64,000 nucleotides of DNA from Armigeres subalbatus (GCF_024139115.2 NC_085140.1:105784988-105848987), one strand, 5' to 3'. Counted from the stretch's first letter, positions 45,354-56,147 are shown. The notes: generated by a model not told the origin, from the letters alone. Numbers and translations: made by a program.

Positions 45354-45959
45354 TCATTGCATGTTGAACCGACCGCGGTTTTTGACGAGCTCCAGGCCTC
45401 TAGCGTTCATCCAATCCGCCACCATGCTACCTCGGAAATTGGCGCCCGGTAGACCTCCAAGGTAAACGTCATCGGCGAAGCCGACGATCTTTACACCAGG
45501 AGAGAACTTTAGCTTCAGAACCCCGTCGTACATAAGGTTACATAATACCGAGCCCACTATTGAACCTTGCGGAACTCCTGCGGTAATAGGAACGCTTCTC
45601 TGACCGGCATCGGTCTCGTATAATAGTACACGGTTCTGGAAATAGCTTTCCAAAATCCAGTACAGGACCACCGGCAGGCTAAGCCGGTGTAACGAGAGCG
45701 CGATGGTTCGGGACGGGAAGAGTACCTCGATAATCCTCGCCAACCTATCCGGGGACCGTTCGGGGGGTGAAGAGCTCCCTTTGGTCTTGGCCATCACTAT
45801 CCTGTAGGCGTCACCCCACGGATTCGCGTTGGCTCCTTCGCATAGGTTGTCGAAACACGATCTCTTACTGCTCTTGATGGTCTCGTTAAAGGCCAATTTC
45901 GCAACTCTAAACACTTCACGGCGGTCCGCTCTTTCATCCTCGTTGCGGGCATGTTGCAT
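45354..45959 (-). pseudogene. LOA-clade-like reverse transcriptase, internally deleted
   Basis: A 201-codon minus-strand frame carries LOA/R1-type features. The pre-RT segment has WGDAYRIVMAKTKG, PPERSPDRLARIIEVLFPSR. It then jumps to SLHRLSLPVVLYWILESYFQ, RT motif AGVPQGSIVGSVLCNLMYDG, and the catalytic block IVGFADDVYLGG. The region between EVLFP and SLHRL is much shorter than expected, so RT motif A is missing. The frame stops soon after at NMQ. It lies downstream of the endonuclease and gag pieces of the same element on the same strand. Confidence 0.75.
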
Positions 45960-46123
45960 CCTTCGTCTAGCCTAGAGGCAGGTTGATCGAAGGGCCGTAA
46001 TCTCGGGACTCCACCAGTATACCTGGCGTCTGCCATTTCTCGGCAGGGTTTTCCTCGGCATGGTGGAGTCGAACTCGCGTGGTAGGACAGCTACCAACGC
46101 ATCCCCACTTAGACCTTCTCAGT
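45960..46123 (-). pseudogene. Linker between endonuclease and RT of the LOA-like element
   Basis: Shifted-frame sequence such as RKTLPRNGRRQVYWW continues into the RT piece. It shows frameshift decay, not separate function. Confidence 0.45.
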
Positions 46124-46315
46124 TCAGTGATGCCAGACCAGGACTGACAAACGTAACGTCAATCCACGACTCGACCCCGTGAACGTGCTAGCAGAACCAT
46201 CATTGACTAGCACTGCGTCGAGCTTCGCTAGCGCCTCTAGTAACGCTTGATCACTTCGATTTGTGCAGCGGCTGCCCCACTCCACTGTCCAAGCATTAAA
46301 ATCTCCTGCTACCAC
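46124..46315 (-). pseudogene. APE-type endonuclease fragment of the LOA-like element
   Basis: The frame begins VAGDFNAWTVEWGSRCTNRS and continues LLEALAKLDAVLVNDG. GDFNAW is the conserved core of apurinic-type endonucleases of non-LTR retrotransposons, which nick the target DNA for priming. The N-terminal half of the domain is missing, so the gag piece (from 46346) and this piece are abnormally close, showing an internal deletion. Confidence 0.75.
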
Positions 46316-46345
46316 CGGCTAAGATTCAGTTAAGATTCAGCTGTG

Positions 46346-46924
46346 TTACTTGCACGGCTTCTTCTTATTTGTCTCTCCGATGGGACACGAAGATCCACCC
46401 ATAACGTGGTTACAGGCTTGCTTTTTGCTGGCGCAGATGAGGCACTTTGGTGCTTTATCGCATTCCTGCGCCTTGTACCCTTCCTCACCACAACGACGAC
46501 ACATGTTGCTACGGTCTGGGCCCTTACAGTTGTATGACTTGTGCCCCAACTCTAAGCACCGATAGCACCTGTCCACTGAAGGCGGCTGGAGTTTGCTCAC
46601 TGGGCATACTGACCAGCCGATTTTCAACTTCCCTCGCTCCATTACCTTTTTGGCTTCCGCAACCGGTAACCTAAGGTAGGCTACCTGCGTGCCAAAGGGA
46701 CCGCCTCTTAGGCGTACAGAGGTCTTCTCGACCTCTATACCGCTCTGGTCTCTGACGGCAGAGACGATGTCGTCCGCATTCGTGACCTCCCCCAGTTGGT
46801 TGCACTGGAGGGTCACCTCCGCTCCCAGCGACCTTACCTCGTCGTCGTCACCCAAAACCTTTTGGGCCAGCTTCCTGTAGTCAGTCACAGTAGCCTGCGC
46901 TTCGCGTTTCAGAACCAAAATCAT
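46346..46924 (-). pseudogene. Gag-like ORF1 C-terminal half with zinc knuckles
   Basis: A 192-codon frame includes VLKREAQATVTDYRKLAQKV, then a central RRM-like gag region (VAYLRLPVAEAKKVMERGKL). It then has CCHC knuckles: CYRCLELGHKSYNC, CRRCGEEGYKAQEC and a third of type CLICASKKQACNHVMGGSSC. Such proteins bind the retrotransposon RNA. The reading frame is open but the N-terminal half upstream is disrupted by stops and by a Feilai insertion, so it is part of a dead element. Confidence 0.8.
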
Positions 46925-47149
46925 TTCACCGGACGCTTCTCACGTCCTGACCCAGCGCCGATAGCTTTTCGGCTGCCCGCATCAATTTAAGGACTTAAGC
47001 GTACTTTTCCTTATCAGTTTTCACAAACAAGGCCTCGCATCTGTCCTTAGCTTTCTTTGCAGATTGAGATGCGTTTTGCCCTATTGACCAGCTACCAAGG
47101 ATTTTCGGTCCCTTGTGATGATGGTACAGACTGGGTGGTACCCTCTTGC
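46925..47149 (-). pseudogene. Decayed middle of gag ORF1
   Basis: Minus-strand sequence keeps gag-like words interrupted by stops. It connects the zinc-knuckle half to the N-terminal half across the Feilai insertion. Confidence 0.5.
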
Positions 47150-47442
47150 TTCTTCTTCTTCTTCTTATTGGCATTACATTCTCATACTGAGACAGAGCCG
47201 CCTCGCAGCTTAGTGTTCATTAAGCACTTCCACAGTTATTAACTGCAAGGTTTCTAAGCCAGGTGACCATTTTTGCATTCGTATATCATGAGGCTAGCAC
47301 GATGATACTTTTATGCCCAGGGAAGTCGAGACAATTTCCAATCCAAAAATTGCCTAGACCGGCACCGGGAATCGAACCCAGCCACCCTCAGTATGGTCTT
47401 GCTTTGAAGCCGCGCGTCTTACCGCACGGCTAAGGAGTGCCT
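47150..47442 (-). mobile_element. Full-length Feilai-type SINE inserted in gag
   Basis: On the minus strand it has a tRNA-like head with B box GGTTCGATTCC (about 47370), the Feilai body, CTCTGTCTCAGT near the end and a GAAGAAGAAGAAG tail (plus-strand TTC run from 47150). TCTTGC at 47144-47149 and 47443-47448 may be a short target duplication. It interrupts the gag frame, so it postdates the LOA-like element. Confidence 0.85.
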
Positions 47443-48119
47443 TCTTGCGGCCCAGCGATTTGCGCCTGGTAGGTGCCTTTCGCATTTTTGGGCCGAAAAG
47501 TTACCCTCTCGGGTCGACGCCCTTCGGGCTCTTCTGCACCCCAATCTGCTCCGTCCAAACGACGTTTGCCCTTTATGGTCGCACGTCGTTTGGCTTTGCT
47601 CTAAGCGCCTTCGCCGGATTGCTGCCTGAGACGTTTCGGGTTAGGCGCAGTCTTTTCTTCATTGGCCGTCAAGGCGAAATCAATCGCCTCTTGGGCCATG
47701 GTCGCTCCACCAAGGAAGGAGAAGGCATTGGTTTGAGCACTTTTGTCGGCCTTCTCTCTTCCCACCACCCGCCTGATAAACGCATCCTGTTCTTGTCTTG
47801 CGACTCGAACAGCCTGGCGTAGCATCCGAAGGTTCTGTTTCAGTTCCTAACTGATGTTCAGCCTTGCGTTCGCGAGCTCGATGATATCATCGAGTTGCTC
47901 GGCGACCACCCGCATCCCGGGTAGTGGCCCACCGAGCGTGCTGATAGGGCTATACCCTGTCCCTGCTGGGGAGACTCCGGTGCTGCTAGTTGCAGCCTCC
48001 GTCACTCCGCTCTCCACCTCCCTGGGAAGAGATCTCACCAAACCCCCCTTGGCAAAGGGGTTTACCACCTCCATGCTTAACGCATCGTCAAAAGAATTAT
48101 TTTGTTTTGTTTCACTCAT
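47443..48119 (-). pseudogene. Gag-like ORF1 N-terminal half
   Basis: The start MSETKQNNSFDDALSMEVVN (48119 downwards) is followed by a Ser/Thr/Pro-rich region and EQLDDIIELANARL. After a stop and frameshift comes VRVARQEQDAFIRRV, KADKSAQTNAFSFLGG and QEAIDFALTAN. A related sequence occurs again at 48270-48830, immediately upstream in the direction of transcription. Confidence 0.7.
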
Positions 48120-48265
48120 TGTACATGGGTCCCCTTGTGGCTGCCGTCGAATCCTACTGGAGTAGTCGCCTTTAATGATCCCATGGTTATCTTTACATGC
48201 CTTACGGCATGCAGGGAGGCCATGAAAGGGTTGACACTTACGTGTTCAGAGCCAGATCAGCGCAA
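48120..48265 (-). other. 5' UTR-like sequence of the LOA-like element
   Basis: Contains GGAGTAGTCGCC and CCCATGGTTATCTTT, which recur in the same order at 48859-48896, so both gag starts are preceded by the same leader. Confidence 0.55.
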
Positions 48266-48266
48266 G

Positions 48267-48830
48267 TCAGAAAAGAGCATCTGAGCCTGCTCCCAACTTC
48301 TCAACTTCTCCAGTAGTTTCCCTACCGAATCTATTAGACAGATTGGTCTGTACGCTGAGTGCAAAATCTAACGCCTCCTGTACCATGGTTGTGGTACTAT
48401 GGAAGGAGGAGGAAGCAGTCTGTGTGCTCTTCTTCGCTTTGCCACAACCTTCCAGCCTAGCAGCAAGCACTTCCTGTTCCTGCTATGCAACAAGAACCAA
48501 ATTGAGAAGCGTAAGCAGGTTCAGCTTCAGGTCTCTTGACATATTGCCCCGTCCATTGGTGAAGTCGATAATGTCATCGAATTGCACCATAACGACGGTT
48601 AAGCTTGGCAGGACGCCACTCGACCCTATCTCCACCGTATTGTGCTGCTTCTTGCCGACTATTGGCGCATCGTTATCACTCTCCACGACGACTACTTCGC
48701 TACTCGTCCCCTTCAGCTCCATCTCTCTCGCACCCGATGCGTTGGGCGGAGGTCTCTCCAAACCTCTTATCGTGAAGGGGCTTACTTCCGTTTCTTTGTA
48801 TGTTGGTTTAGCTTTATTCATGACTGTTGG
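48267..48830 (-). pseudogene. Second, diverged gag N-terminal segment in tandem
   Basis: The frame from 48821 begins MNKAKPTYKETEVSPFTIRG and includes MVQFDDIIDFTNGRGNM, parallel to EQLDDIIELANARL of the neighbouring copy. After a frameshift comes KAKKSTQTASSSFHSTTTMV then QEALDFALSVQ, parallel to ADKSAQTNAFSFLGG and QEAIDFAL. Two divergent gag N-termini in head-to-tail order suggest a dimeric or nested element. Confidence 0.6.
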
Positions 48831-49132
48831 GTCCCCCTTAGGGCTGCCTCGAACCCAGCTGGAGTAGTCGCCTTCTTGCTCCCATGGTTATCTTTGCTGA
48901 TGCAGTGAGGCCATGCGGGGGATGATACCTCGGTGTTCAGTCGTTCAGATCGGCGTAAGCCAGGACCGAATCAACTGGTCCTATACCCATTTGGTTGGTT
49001 AAAGCCAGACGGCTGGATTGGGAAGGCACGCCCCAAGGCCTGCCACGGTTTTACGGGATGGAAGGCAGCTGTGGCATTAGCTCACCAACCATTTCAAGGC
49101 GGTATCACTCGGCTTTACTCAACGAGTGGAAT
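48831..49132 (-). other. Second 5' leader of the LOA-like element and flank
   Basis: Repeats the leader motifs of 48120-48265. The true 5' end is somewhere before the TIR element at 49140. No separate gene. Confidence 0.4.
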
Positions 49133-49364
49133 GCCACAACGGTTGTATACTATTTCGCCGAAAAACATTTCGCGGAATTTTTTTTCGCGGTACGACATTT
49201 CGCGGAATGTATCAACTCTCCGAAACACATTTCGCGGAATGTACCTTTTCACCGAAAATCATTCCGCGGAATGCCATTTGGCGGAATTCAGTTAGAATAA
49301 TTATCATTCAAATATTTAACGATTTCTGCTTAATTACATGAAACGCAGGCCATTTTTTTTATCT

Positions 49365-49710
49365 TATACAAACCCGAACCCGACCCGTACCCGAAAATTT
49401 TTGCATTCGTAAACCCGTTCTCGACCCGAACCCAACATAATTTAATTATTTAAGCCCGTACAAAAGTTTTCCCCGGAAAATTCAAACTAGATATTTTTTG
49501 GTTGTCTTTAAATTGAAAAAAAATGTCAGCCCAAACAAAGAACTAACCTCACAATTAACAAAACTGAATAAAATAATTTTCAGTATTTTATTTTTTAAAC
49601 CCGTAGATACCGGACCCGAACCCGATATTGTACTAATTTTTCAAACCTGAATCCGACCCAAACAAATCGGGTTCGGGTTCAATTCGGGTTGCGAGTTTCA
49701 AAACCTGAAA
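49365..49710. repeat. CCCGAACCCGA-rich inverted segment
   Basis: ACCCGAACCCGACCCG-type words at about 49370-49440 face CGGGTTCGGGTTC words at about 49665-49695 in inverse orientation, with a further CCCGAACCCG patch near 49615. It looks like a small inverted-repeat insertion inside the larger element. Confidence 0.55.
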
Positions 49711-49729
49711 CCCCACCATATCTACTGCC

Positions 49730-50110
49730 CGGTATAAGGCGAAAGGAGTTGCTAATGTCTTCTTTCAAAGAACACGTCTTCCCGGTATAAGGCGAAGGGA
49801 GAAGTAACGGCTTCTTTCAATGGATGCATCTGCCCGGTATAAGGCGAAAGGAGTTGATAATGCCTTCTTTGAAAGAACGCGTCTGCCCGGTATAAGGCAG
49901 AGGCAGAGGTAACGCCTTCTTTAAATGGATGCATCTGCCCGGTATAGAGGGAAGGTAGAGGTAACACCTTCTTTAAATGGATGCATCTGCCCGGTATAAG
50001 GCGAAATGAGTTGATAATGCCTTCTTTAAATGAACGCGTGTGCCCGATATAAGGCGAAAGGAGGGGTAACGTCTTCTTTAAATGGATGTATCTGCCCGGT
50101 ATAAGGTACA
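49730..50110 (+). repeat. 54-bp minisatellite, about seven units
   Basis: Units start TGCCCGGTATAAGGCGAA and contain CCTTCTTTxAA and a GGATGCATC or GAACGCGTC variant. The period of 54 keeps one minus-strand frame open (49752-50111) with an 18-residue cycle (YTGQMHPFKEGV type). Two unit variants tend to alternate. The open frame is most likely a by-product. Confidence 0.8.
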
Positions 50111-50139
50111 ATTGAAATTTTGAAAACTGCTTCTAAGTA

Positions 50140-50400
50140 TTCTGGGAGGCCTTCCTTAGCCGTGCGGGAAGATGCGTGGCTGCCAAGCAAGACTATGCTG
50201 AAGGAGGCTTGGTTCAATATCTGGCCCCGTTCAGGAAATTTATCGAAAAATTTGTTTCGGCTTTTTAGGTAGAAAAGATTTAACGTGTTAATCTCGTGTT
50301 CAACGAATTAAAAAAAATGGTAACCTGGCTTAGAAACCTCGCAAGTAATAATTCTAGGAATGCTGAATGAACAAAGGCTATTATTATTAATATTCCGCGA
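50140..50400 (+). mobile_element. Feilai-like SINE fragment, plus strand
   Basis: A tRNA-head-like part (GGCCTTCCTTAGCCGTGCGG at about 50149) and a body part (GGTAACCTGGCTTAGAAACC at about 50318) follow the order of Feilai, but the segment between is diverged or replaced. Truncated and rearranged. Confidence 0.5.
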
Positions 50401-50579
50401 AATGGTGCATTCCGCGAAATGGTACATTCCACCAAAAGTCATTCGGCGAAAAGGTACAAACCGCCAAATGTCGTACCGCGAAAAGTTACAAACCGCCAAA
50501 TGTTATTCCGCGAAATGTTCAACCGCGAAACTGAATTCCGCGAAATAGTTGTCGGTGAAATGTTATACAATCGCCACAA

Positions 50580-51283
50580 TTGTCAACTGTCAGTTTGATT
50601 CATTGTATCTATCTCGATTTCCGCGCGTGTCCGTTGACATTGTTGTTTTTGAAGCTCCTGGTCTGGGCTGTGCGCTTGTGTATGTATGTGTTCCATTCGA
50701 TTCGACTTGTTTTTTCATCACATTTTTTAATTACAGTAACTATGGACCTTGCGTTCAAGAAAAATGGATGCTAAATTAGAGGCTAATGCTCACAAAAATA
50801 TGGGTTTAAATATTTCCATAGCGAGTAATTGTCAGAATGTTTAATCTTGACGATTCTTTCGCAATAAAATGCATTCGATCCAGATGGGTCCCAATTCACA
50901 CTGGATTTTATTCAATCCTCAGCACGGTTCTAGAATTATCCTAATCAGCTGTCCCCGGAAGTAGTGGCCATTTACAAATTTAAGTCAAAACAGGTTGTGT
51001 GACACTTTAAACTTCATGATTTCACAAAACAATGATAGAAATAAAAATATGATAAAGCATAAAAGCAGTCTATGTCTCTGCACCTGCAGGAGCGCAAAAT
51101 GTTGGCTTTGGGGGAGTTGATAGTAACTATGGTGCATTTTAAGAGACTATAAAGGTGTTCGACCGTACGGTGCCCTACTTTTTGTACATACATACACGCT
51201 CACATCCACACATATAACAGCCAAAATAAACGAAAATATTGTTTGCATTTGAACAAAGCTTCTTAGTTGTCGACCAAGCATGA
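50580..51283. other. AT-rich DNA without a gene
   Basis: A 76-codon plus-strand frame begins inside the transposon end and has no recognisable domain. Nothing supportable. Confidence 0.35.
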
Positions 51284-52513
51284 CTAAGTAGGACGGGAGG
51301 GCTGGAACATATTGAAAAGAGACTTTTGAGCATCTTGAAATGACGTTTCTGAACCTTTTGAAAGTAAGCTTCTAAGCTTCTTGAAAGAAGAATTCCAAGT
51401 CACTCGAAAGGAAGTTTCCAAGCCTCTTGAAAGTGGGCTTTCGAGCTTCCTGAAACTGGGCTTCCGACCCTTTTGAACAGAGGCTTCCGAGCCTCTTAAA
51501 GCCTCTTGAAATGAACGAGGCTTTGGGGATCTTGAAATTACGTTTCTGAGCCTTTTTAATGTAGGCTTCAAAGCTTCTCGAAGGAAGACTTCCGAGCTCC
51601 CCCAAAGAAAGTTTCCGAGCCACTTGAAAGTGGGCTTTAGAGCCTCTTGAAATGAGGCTTTGACTAACAAATGACGTTGCTGAGCCTTTTGATAGTAGAC
51701 TTCCAAGCTTCTTGAAAGAAGAATTCCAAAGGGTTCTAACCCTGTTGAAAAGAAGGCTTGATACCTTGAAAAAGAGGCATCTGAGCTCTTGAATGAGAGC
51801 TTTTTACCTTTTTGACTTCCGAATCTCTTGAAAGTGGGCTTCTGAGGTTCTTGAAAGATGACTTTGATTCTCTTAAAAAACGTTGCTGAGCCGTTTGAAA
51901 GTAGGCTTCCAAGTTCCTTGAAAGAATTCCGAGCAACTTGATAGAAAGTTTCCTAGCCACTTGAAAGAGGGCATCCGAGCCTCTCGAAAATTGGCATCCT
52001 TTTGAAAATAGAGCTTCCGAGCCTCCTGAAACTGTGCTTCCAACCCTTTTAAAAACTGGCTTCCGAGCCACTTGTGGGGGTTGACTGAAAGAGCCCCTCG
52101 GAAGGAGGTTTCCAAGCCTCTTAAAGTAATATATTTTTTATAGCGCTTTCGCCCATTAAGCTTCATTGAGTTGATCATATCTTCACTACTGTTCTAGTTC
52201 GATTAGAACAGCGTAATTTTTTTATTTCCATTATTTACATTCGTAAATTTCATACACTGACACATCAGATTGTATGTAATTAAGAGTTGCGACATGTGCC
52301 GCATTTGACAGCTCTTCTGCTCGTTTGAAACAGGATTTTATATGAGAATGACAGATGAATTTTTTCCAATTCTGACAGTGTCGTTACTCTTAAATACATA
52401 CACTCTGTTACACATGTTGGTGCTGTCATCGTGCTGATTGATTCACTTTTACTTTATCGGCGTCGTAAAAGTGAACATAGCAGTTGCTCCGCTGTCGCAG
52501 TCCGGTTGTCCAT

Positions 52514-53054
52514 CTAGGGTAAAACGACATATTATGGAGGGGTTAAGCACTGTGTCAAAACAAAATTGATTTAAAAAATTCTCCAAAAATTACCTGTTGG
52601 TCGATTTCCACATTGTATAGTAGTTGTATAGGATGCTCGTTAACTATAGTTTCGTAAATATTACGTCAATTGTGCTGAACTTATGTTGCTTTGTTTTTAT
52701 CACACTAAAAACAAACTACCGCAATAGGACGAAGTTGCCTATCGTTGCGATATTTTTTGAAGGTCAGTCCTATTGTTGTGGTATTGCATGTAATTCTTAT
52801 GGAGAACGATACCGCAACAATAGGACCTTAGCACTACCGCAATAATAGGCTCAAAGGATTCATATTTTTAACGAAAAATGTTGATTTTTCATCATTTTGA
52901 ACGGTATTTTGTCAAACAAAAGTAGTTCTAGTCGTTAATCCGAAGAGTTTTAGCGTACCCACAATTCTTTTTAATGCTATTATATCCAGAATGGACTACT
53001 TTAACACTACCGCAACATTAGGACATACCACAACGATAGGACGTTTTACCCTAC
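52514..53054. mobile_element. TA-flanked MITE with internal ACCGCAATAGGAC repeats
   Basis: GGGTAAAACG after TA at the left and CGTTTTACCC before TA at the right form the ends. The word CTACCGCAATAGGAC and its variants recur about six times in both orientations. Non-coding. The TA borders fit the Tc1/mariner or a similar TA-targeting group. Confidence 0.65.
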
Positions 53055-53109
53055 TATATTTAGATCCGTTTGTGTAAAGCCATGATTCGGTTGCCATTGT
53101 TCGATTATT

Positions 53110-53287
53110 TTTTAGATGAATTAACATCTGAGGAGGGTCATATGTCGCAGTTACTGGTTGACGGTTGAGCGTAGTGGACGGGCGTCCCCCATAGCCGCCC
53201 CATCCCCTAACACGTTTTTCAGTGACGGCTGGGAATCGAACCCATGACCGTCCGCGAACATGTACCCAACTACGCTACGGGACCCCC
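53110..53287 (-). mobile_element. tRNA-derived SINE, minus strand
   Basis: On the minus strand the head GGGGGTCCCGTAGCGTAGTT and B box GGTTCGATTCCC (about 53234-53245) match the SINE at 63376-63811. The body past the head is diverged and its 3' limit is unclear. Confidence 0.6.
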
Positions 53288-53780
53288 CTAAGCCTCTTAA
53301 AAGGAGAAGGCTTTCGAACCGCGTAGTACTTCCAAGAGTTTTTTTTCTTTTGGAAAAAAGCTTTTATGCCTCAAGGCTTCTGAACCTTCAAATTCAATAT
53401 TTTAGTTAAGAACTATATTTTTAACATATTTCATAATTTTGTTTCGATCAAGAAGATTGCTTTTGATATTTTGTCCCACAGTCCTTCATACACTGCAGTG
53501 CACTGTGTGTGTGGTGGACATTATTCGATGGTTTGATTTACTGATTTCTATTCATATTATGAACAATACAAAGTCTTGCAATATAAATTTATACAATTTA
53601 TGAAAACCTTTGTAATACGTCCGCCATTACTAAAATGTGTTGGAATTTGATGCACAAATGTACCATGCGTCTCCATATGCTCCAGGTCAAAGCATGGGAA
53701 ATCCCAAAGATTTTTTTTCAAACGAATTCCAAAAAAAAAATCCCTTTTGAATCCCTGAGAAACATCAAACAATATTTTTT

Positions 53781-53937
53781 TGGAGGTTCCGTGGTCTAGT
53801 AGGCTACACATTCGCCTTATAAGAGGATGGTCATGGGTTCGATTCCCAGAATACAGAAATGCCACAGTAGATCTCGGCAAAGTAGCGGCTAATACACAGA
53901 GTGCCAACCAAATAAACAAACGGAATAAAGAAAACCT
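53781..53937 (+). mobile_element. tRNA-derived SINE, short copy
   Basis: Head GGTTCCGTGGTCTAGTAGG (A-box-like), B box GGTTCGATTCC at 53836-53846, then a body with CCACAGTAGATCTCGGCAAA, GTAGCGGCTAA and ACACAGAGTGCC, and an A-rich (AATAAA-like) tail. The body matches the 3' part of the 63.4-kb SINE, while the internal region of that copy is missing. Confidence 0.7.
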
Positions 53938-55855
53938 AACAGTTTTCTGTGAAAATACGATGAAATTTCCTGGCGAAGTCCAGTAGATTTAACGAGGGAA
54001 CTCAAACTTGATGCGACTTCGAAGTCGAGTCAAGCTTGAGACCCTGAAGGCGGCCTTACTGTTGATGTCGAAATACGTATCTGTCAAAGGTACAATCAAG
54101 TGGTGGAATTAAATGGAATTGTTCGAACTCGTCTTATGAAAAGAAAAGACATTCCACTAAAAGCTCAAAATATTTTGTTTTATTATTTTGTTTATCACCG
54201 CTTTCAATTCGGTGGATTAAAGGAATATGAATAATTTATCGACTAGTCATTGCTATTTGCGTACCCTATATCTATTAAAATAAATTAGAGATTTAAACTT
54301 TAAAACAAGTCACAACATCCTTTCATGACTGCTGAAATTGATCAAAGAACTCTCTATACTTTCATTTGGTCATCTGAGATAGAAAAAGGCGCTTTGCTCT
54401 CTGTCTTATGACGATCACGACCTTTTACATTAATGGTTATGACACACGTCACCGCCAACAATTTTCAATCCGCCGTAGGTCTAGAGGATTAAAATCTGCC
54501 TTCCTAGTCTGTAAATGCAACGAAAATGCCTTTTTCCCTAAAATAATTAAATTTATCTTTGGTACTGCGAAGTCATCCTTTCCTTTGAAAAAATAAAAAT
54601 CTATTTTTACAGTTTGCCAAACCCAGATGAAATTCCCAAGACATACTTTTGAAAGGCTTTAAGCCCGATTTAGTCCTCTCATGCTATGGTGAAAATGTGC
54701 TTCAATCCAACATTAATGGCAAATAGTCACTTCCGGCAACTAAACGAGAGTAGTACCAATTTGAATCCTTGTTACCACCAGAGGTAAATACCAAAGGTGC
54801 ATCATCAAAGCGAAAGCGGAAGTCGTCTCATGTACTTGTTCAGTTGGCTCGTTGTGGTTTTTCAATTTCGGTAGCTTGCAAAATAAGTTCCTTGTTTTGC
54901 GGAATCAAAGCGGTGACGATAATGACGACATGAAAGGAGAAATGGGAACGTTGATTACCTCCCCGCGTTGTAGCTCTGGAAAGTTTATTTCGAGCACAAA
55001 ATCACCTCCCAGTCAGTGGAAAGTAAGCCGTTCAACTTTTGTTTGATTAGATTGAATCCGAGCAACAAATTATTTTGTAAATTATTGCACGGAGCTATGT
55101 AAATAACAATTTCCAAAGAGATTAAATAAGTGATGTGTCCGCGCAAATCAACATCGCATAAAAATAATTCGTATCACTTCGAGCAATTGCGTTGGTTACG
55201 TTGGGTACGAAAATCAATTATTCCTTTATCATAACCCATAACTTCGGCATGTGTAGAAAGAGAAAGCATTGCATATCAATATGTAACTGGACTTTGAACA
55301 TTAATCAATCTTACATTTACATCAATCTATGACTATATTCGATCTCTTCGTTCTTGGAATAGAAACGAAGCTCAACTGGATCACAGCCACGACAACGGCG
55401 AAACACAAACCCCACCGGCGTGAGGTGTTGAAAAATAACTCGCCTTTCTCGGAGCATCCTTTCGTGTCCTGTCCTGGTCCATCCAATTTCGTCATCACTC
55501 GACCCGAGGGACACATAGCCAGATAGGATTTTCGTGTTCAAACGATAATTGTGCTCCGTCACGGTTGATATTTTTGTGTCTGGATGAAATACATTCATCA
55601 TTCACGTGACCTTCCCCAGCCGTAACCTGTTGATATCGATCCAGATAGATTGAATTTCGTTTCTATTTCAGCAGTGGTATGAGAACCCGATTTAAGTAGT
55701 GAAGCAACGAATCTTACAGTGAGTAGGGAAATGAAATTCGCTAAGCGATAGAAGTGCGACGCATATTTTTCCTCCGACAATGTGAATCTTCGGCTGTAAG
55801 TCGCCTTTCCGGCTGGTACAAATCTGTTTATCTTCTCAAAACAAGTAACCACCTT
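53938..55855. other. AT-rich DNA upstream of the exon-like block
   Basis: A patch at about 54840-55020 begins with TTCAGTTGG (initiator-like), has higher GC and ends GGAAA before GTAAGC, so it might be an untranslated first exon. A 94-codon minus-strand frame at 55317-55601 has no recognised domain. Neither is firm enough to call. Confidence 0.25.
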
Positions 55856-55859
55856 CAAG

Positions 55860-56147
55860 TGCTACAACTGTTACCACAATAGCTCGAAGGAGACCCTCGC
55901 TTCGCAACTGCTTCTGCTACGCTACAACAAGCGCCACCACCAACATTCGTGCCAAACGCTACAGCTACCATCAGCATTACCAACACGGTGCCAGCCCGAC
56001 GAAGGTGTCCTTCAAAGAAACTTCCAGCCTCTACCAGCTCGAAATGGAATCCGTTGGGCACGTCACGGTGCCGCTACGGGTCGGCGGCAAAAAGATGCGC
56101 AAACGGCGCGAACTGGACGCGCTCGTTGCGCACTCGCTTGCTAAAAG
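55860..56147 (+). CDS. Coding exon of an unidentified gene
   Basis: After CCACCTTCAAG an open frame runs without stops to AAAAG before GTAAGA. It encodes about 95 residues. The first half is Thr/Ala/His/Tyr-rich (RYSYHQHYQH). The second half looks like ordinary protein (TKVSFKETSSLYQLEMESVG, HVTVPLRVGGKKMRKRRELD, ALVAHSLAK). Third codon positions in the second half are mostly G or C, as in mosquito genes. KKMRKRR could be a nuclear-localisation or furin-type site. Translation could also start at the ATG at 56044. The exon enters and leaves after two bases of a codon, so it fits exon 1 (3784-3902) but not exon 2 (4150-4340) of the membrane-protein gene. Family unknown. Confidence 0.5.

Larger units (their letters stand above)
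49140..50572. mobile_element. TIR element with inverted TTTCGCGGAAT arrays, 1433 bp
   Basis: The left end CGGTTGTATACTATTTCGCC and right end GGTGAAATGTTATACAATC are imperfect inverses. They are flanked by an exact 7-bp duplication GCCACAA (49133-49139 and 50573-50579). Near the left end the motif CATTTCGCGGAATG repeats about five times (49165-49280), and near the right end it repeats inverted (50390-50550). The interior holds a CCCGAACCCGA-type palindromic segment, a 54-bp minisatellite and a Feilai-like fragment. No transposase seen. Confidence 0.75.
51290..53640 (-). mobile_element. Degraded third copy of the 23-bp-array hAT family, interrupted
   Basis: At 51290-52130 and 53286-53400 the sequence consists of AAAGGAGGCTTCCAAGCCTC-type diverged repeats like those in 35.3-36.7 kb. 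The part at 53400-53640 matches the flank of copy 2 (36840-37080), ending CGTCCGCCATTACTAAAATG. The terminal repeats are lost. The gap 52135-53285 is later insertions. Confidence 0.6.

Noticed and set aside
49752..50111. 119-codon minus-strand frame with 18-residue cycles
   Set aside because: The 54-bp period of a minisatellite keeps the frame open; no evidence of a gene, though noted as a finding.
55317..55601. 94-codon minus-strand frame
   Set aside because: No domain, no splice context and AT-rich third positions; unlike the nearby exon on the plus strand.
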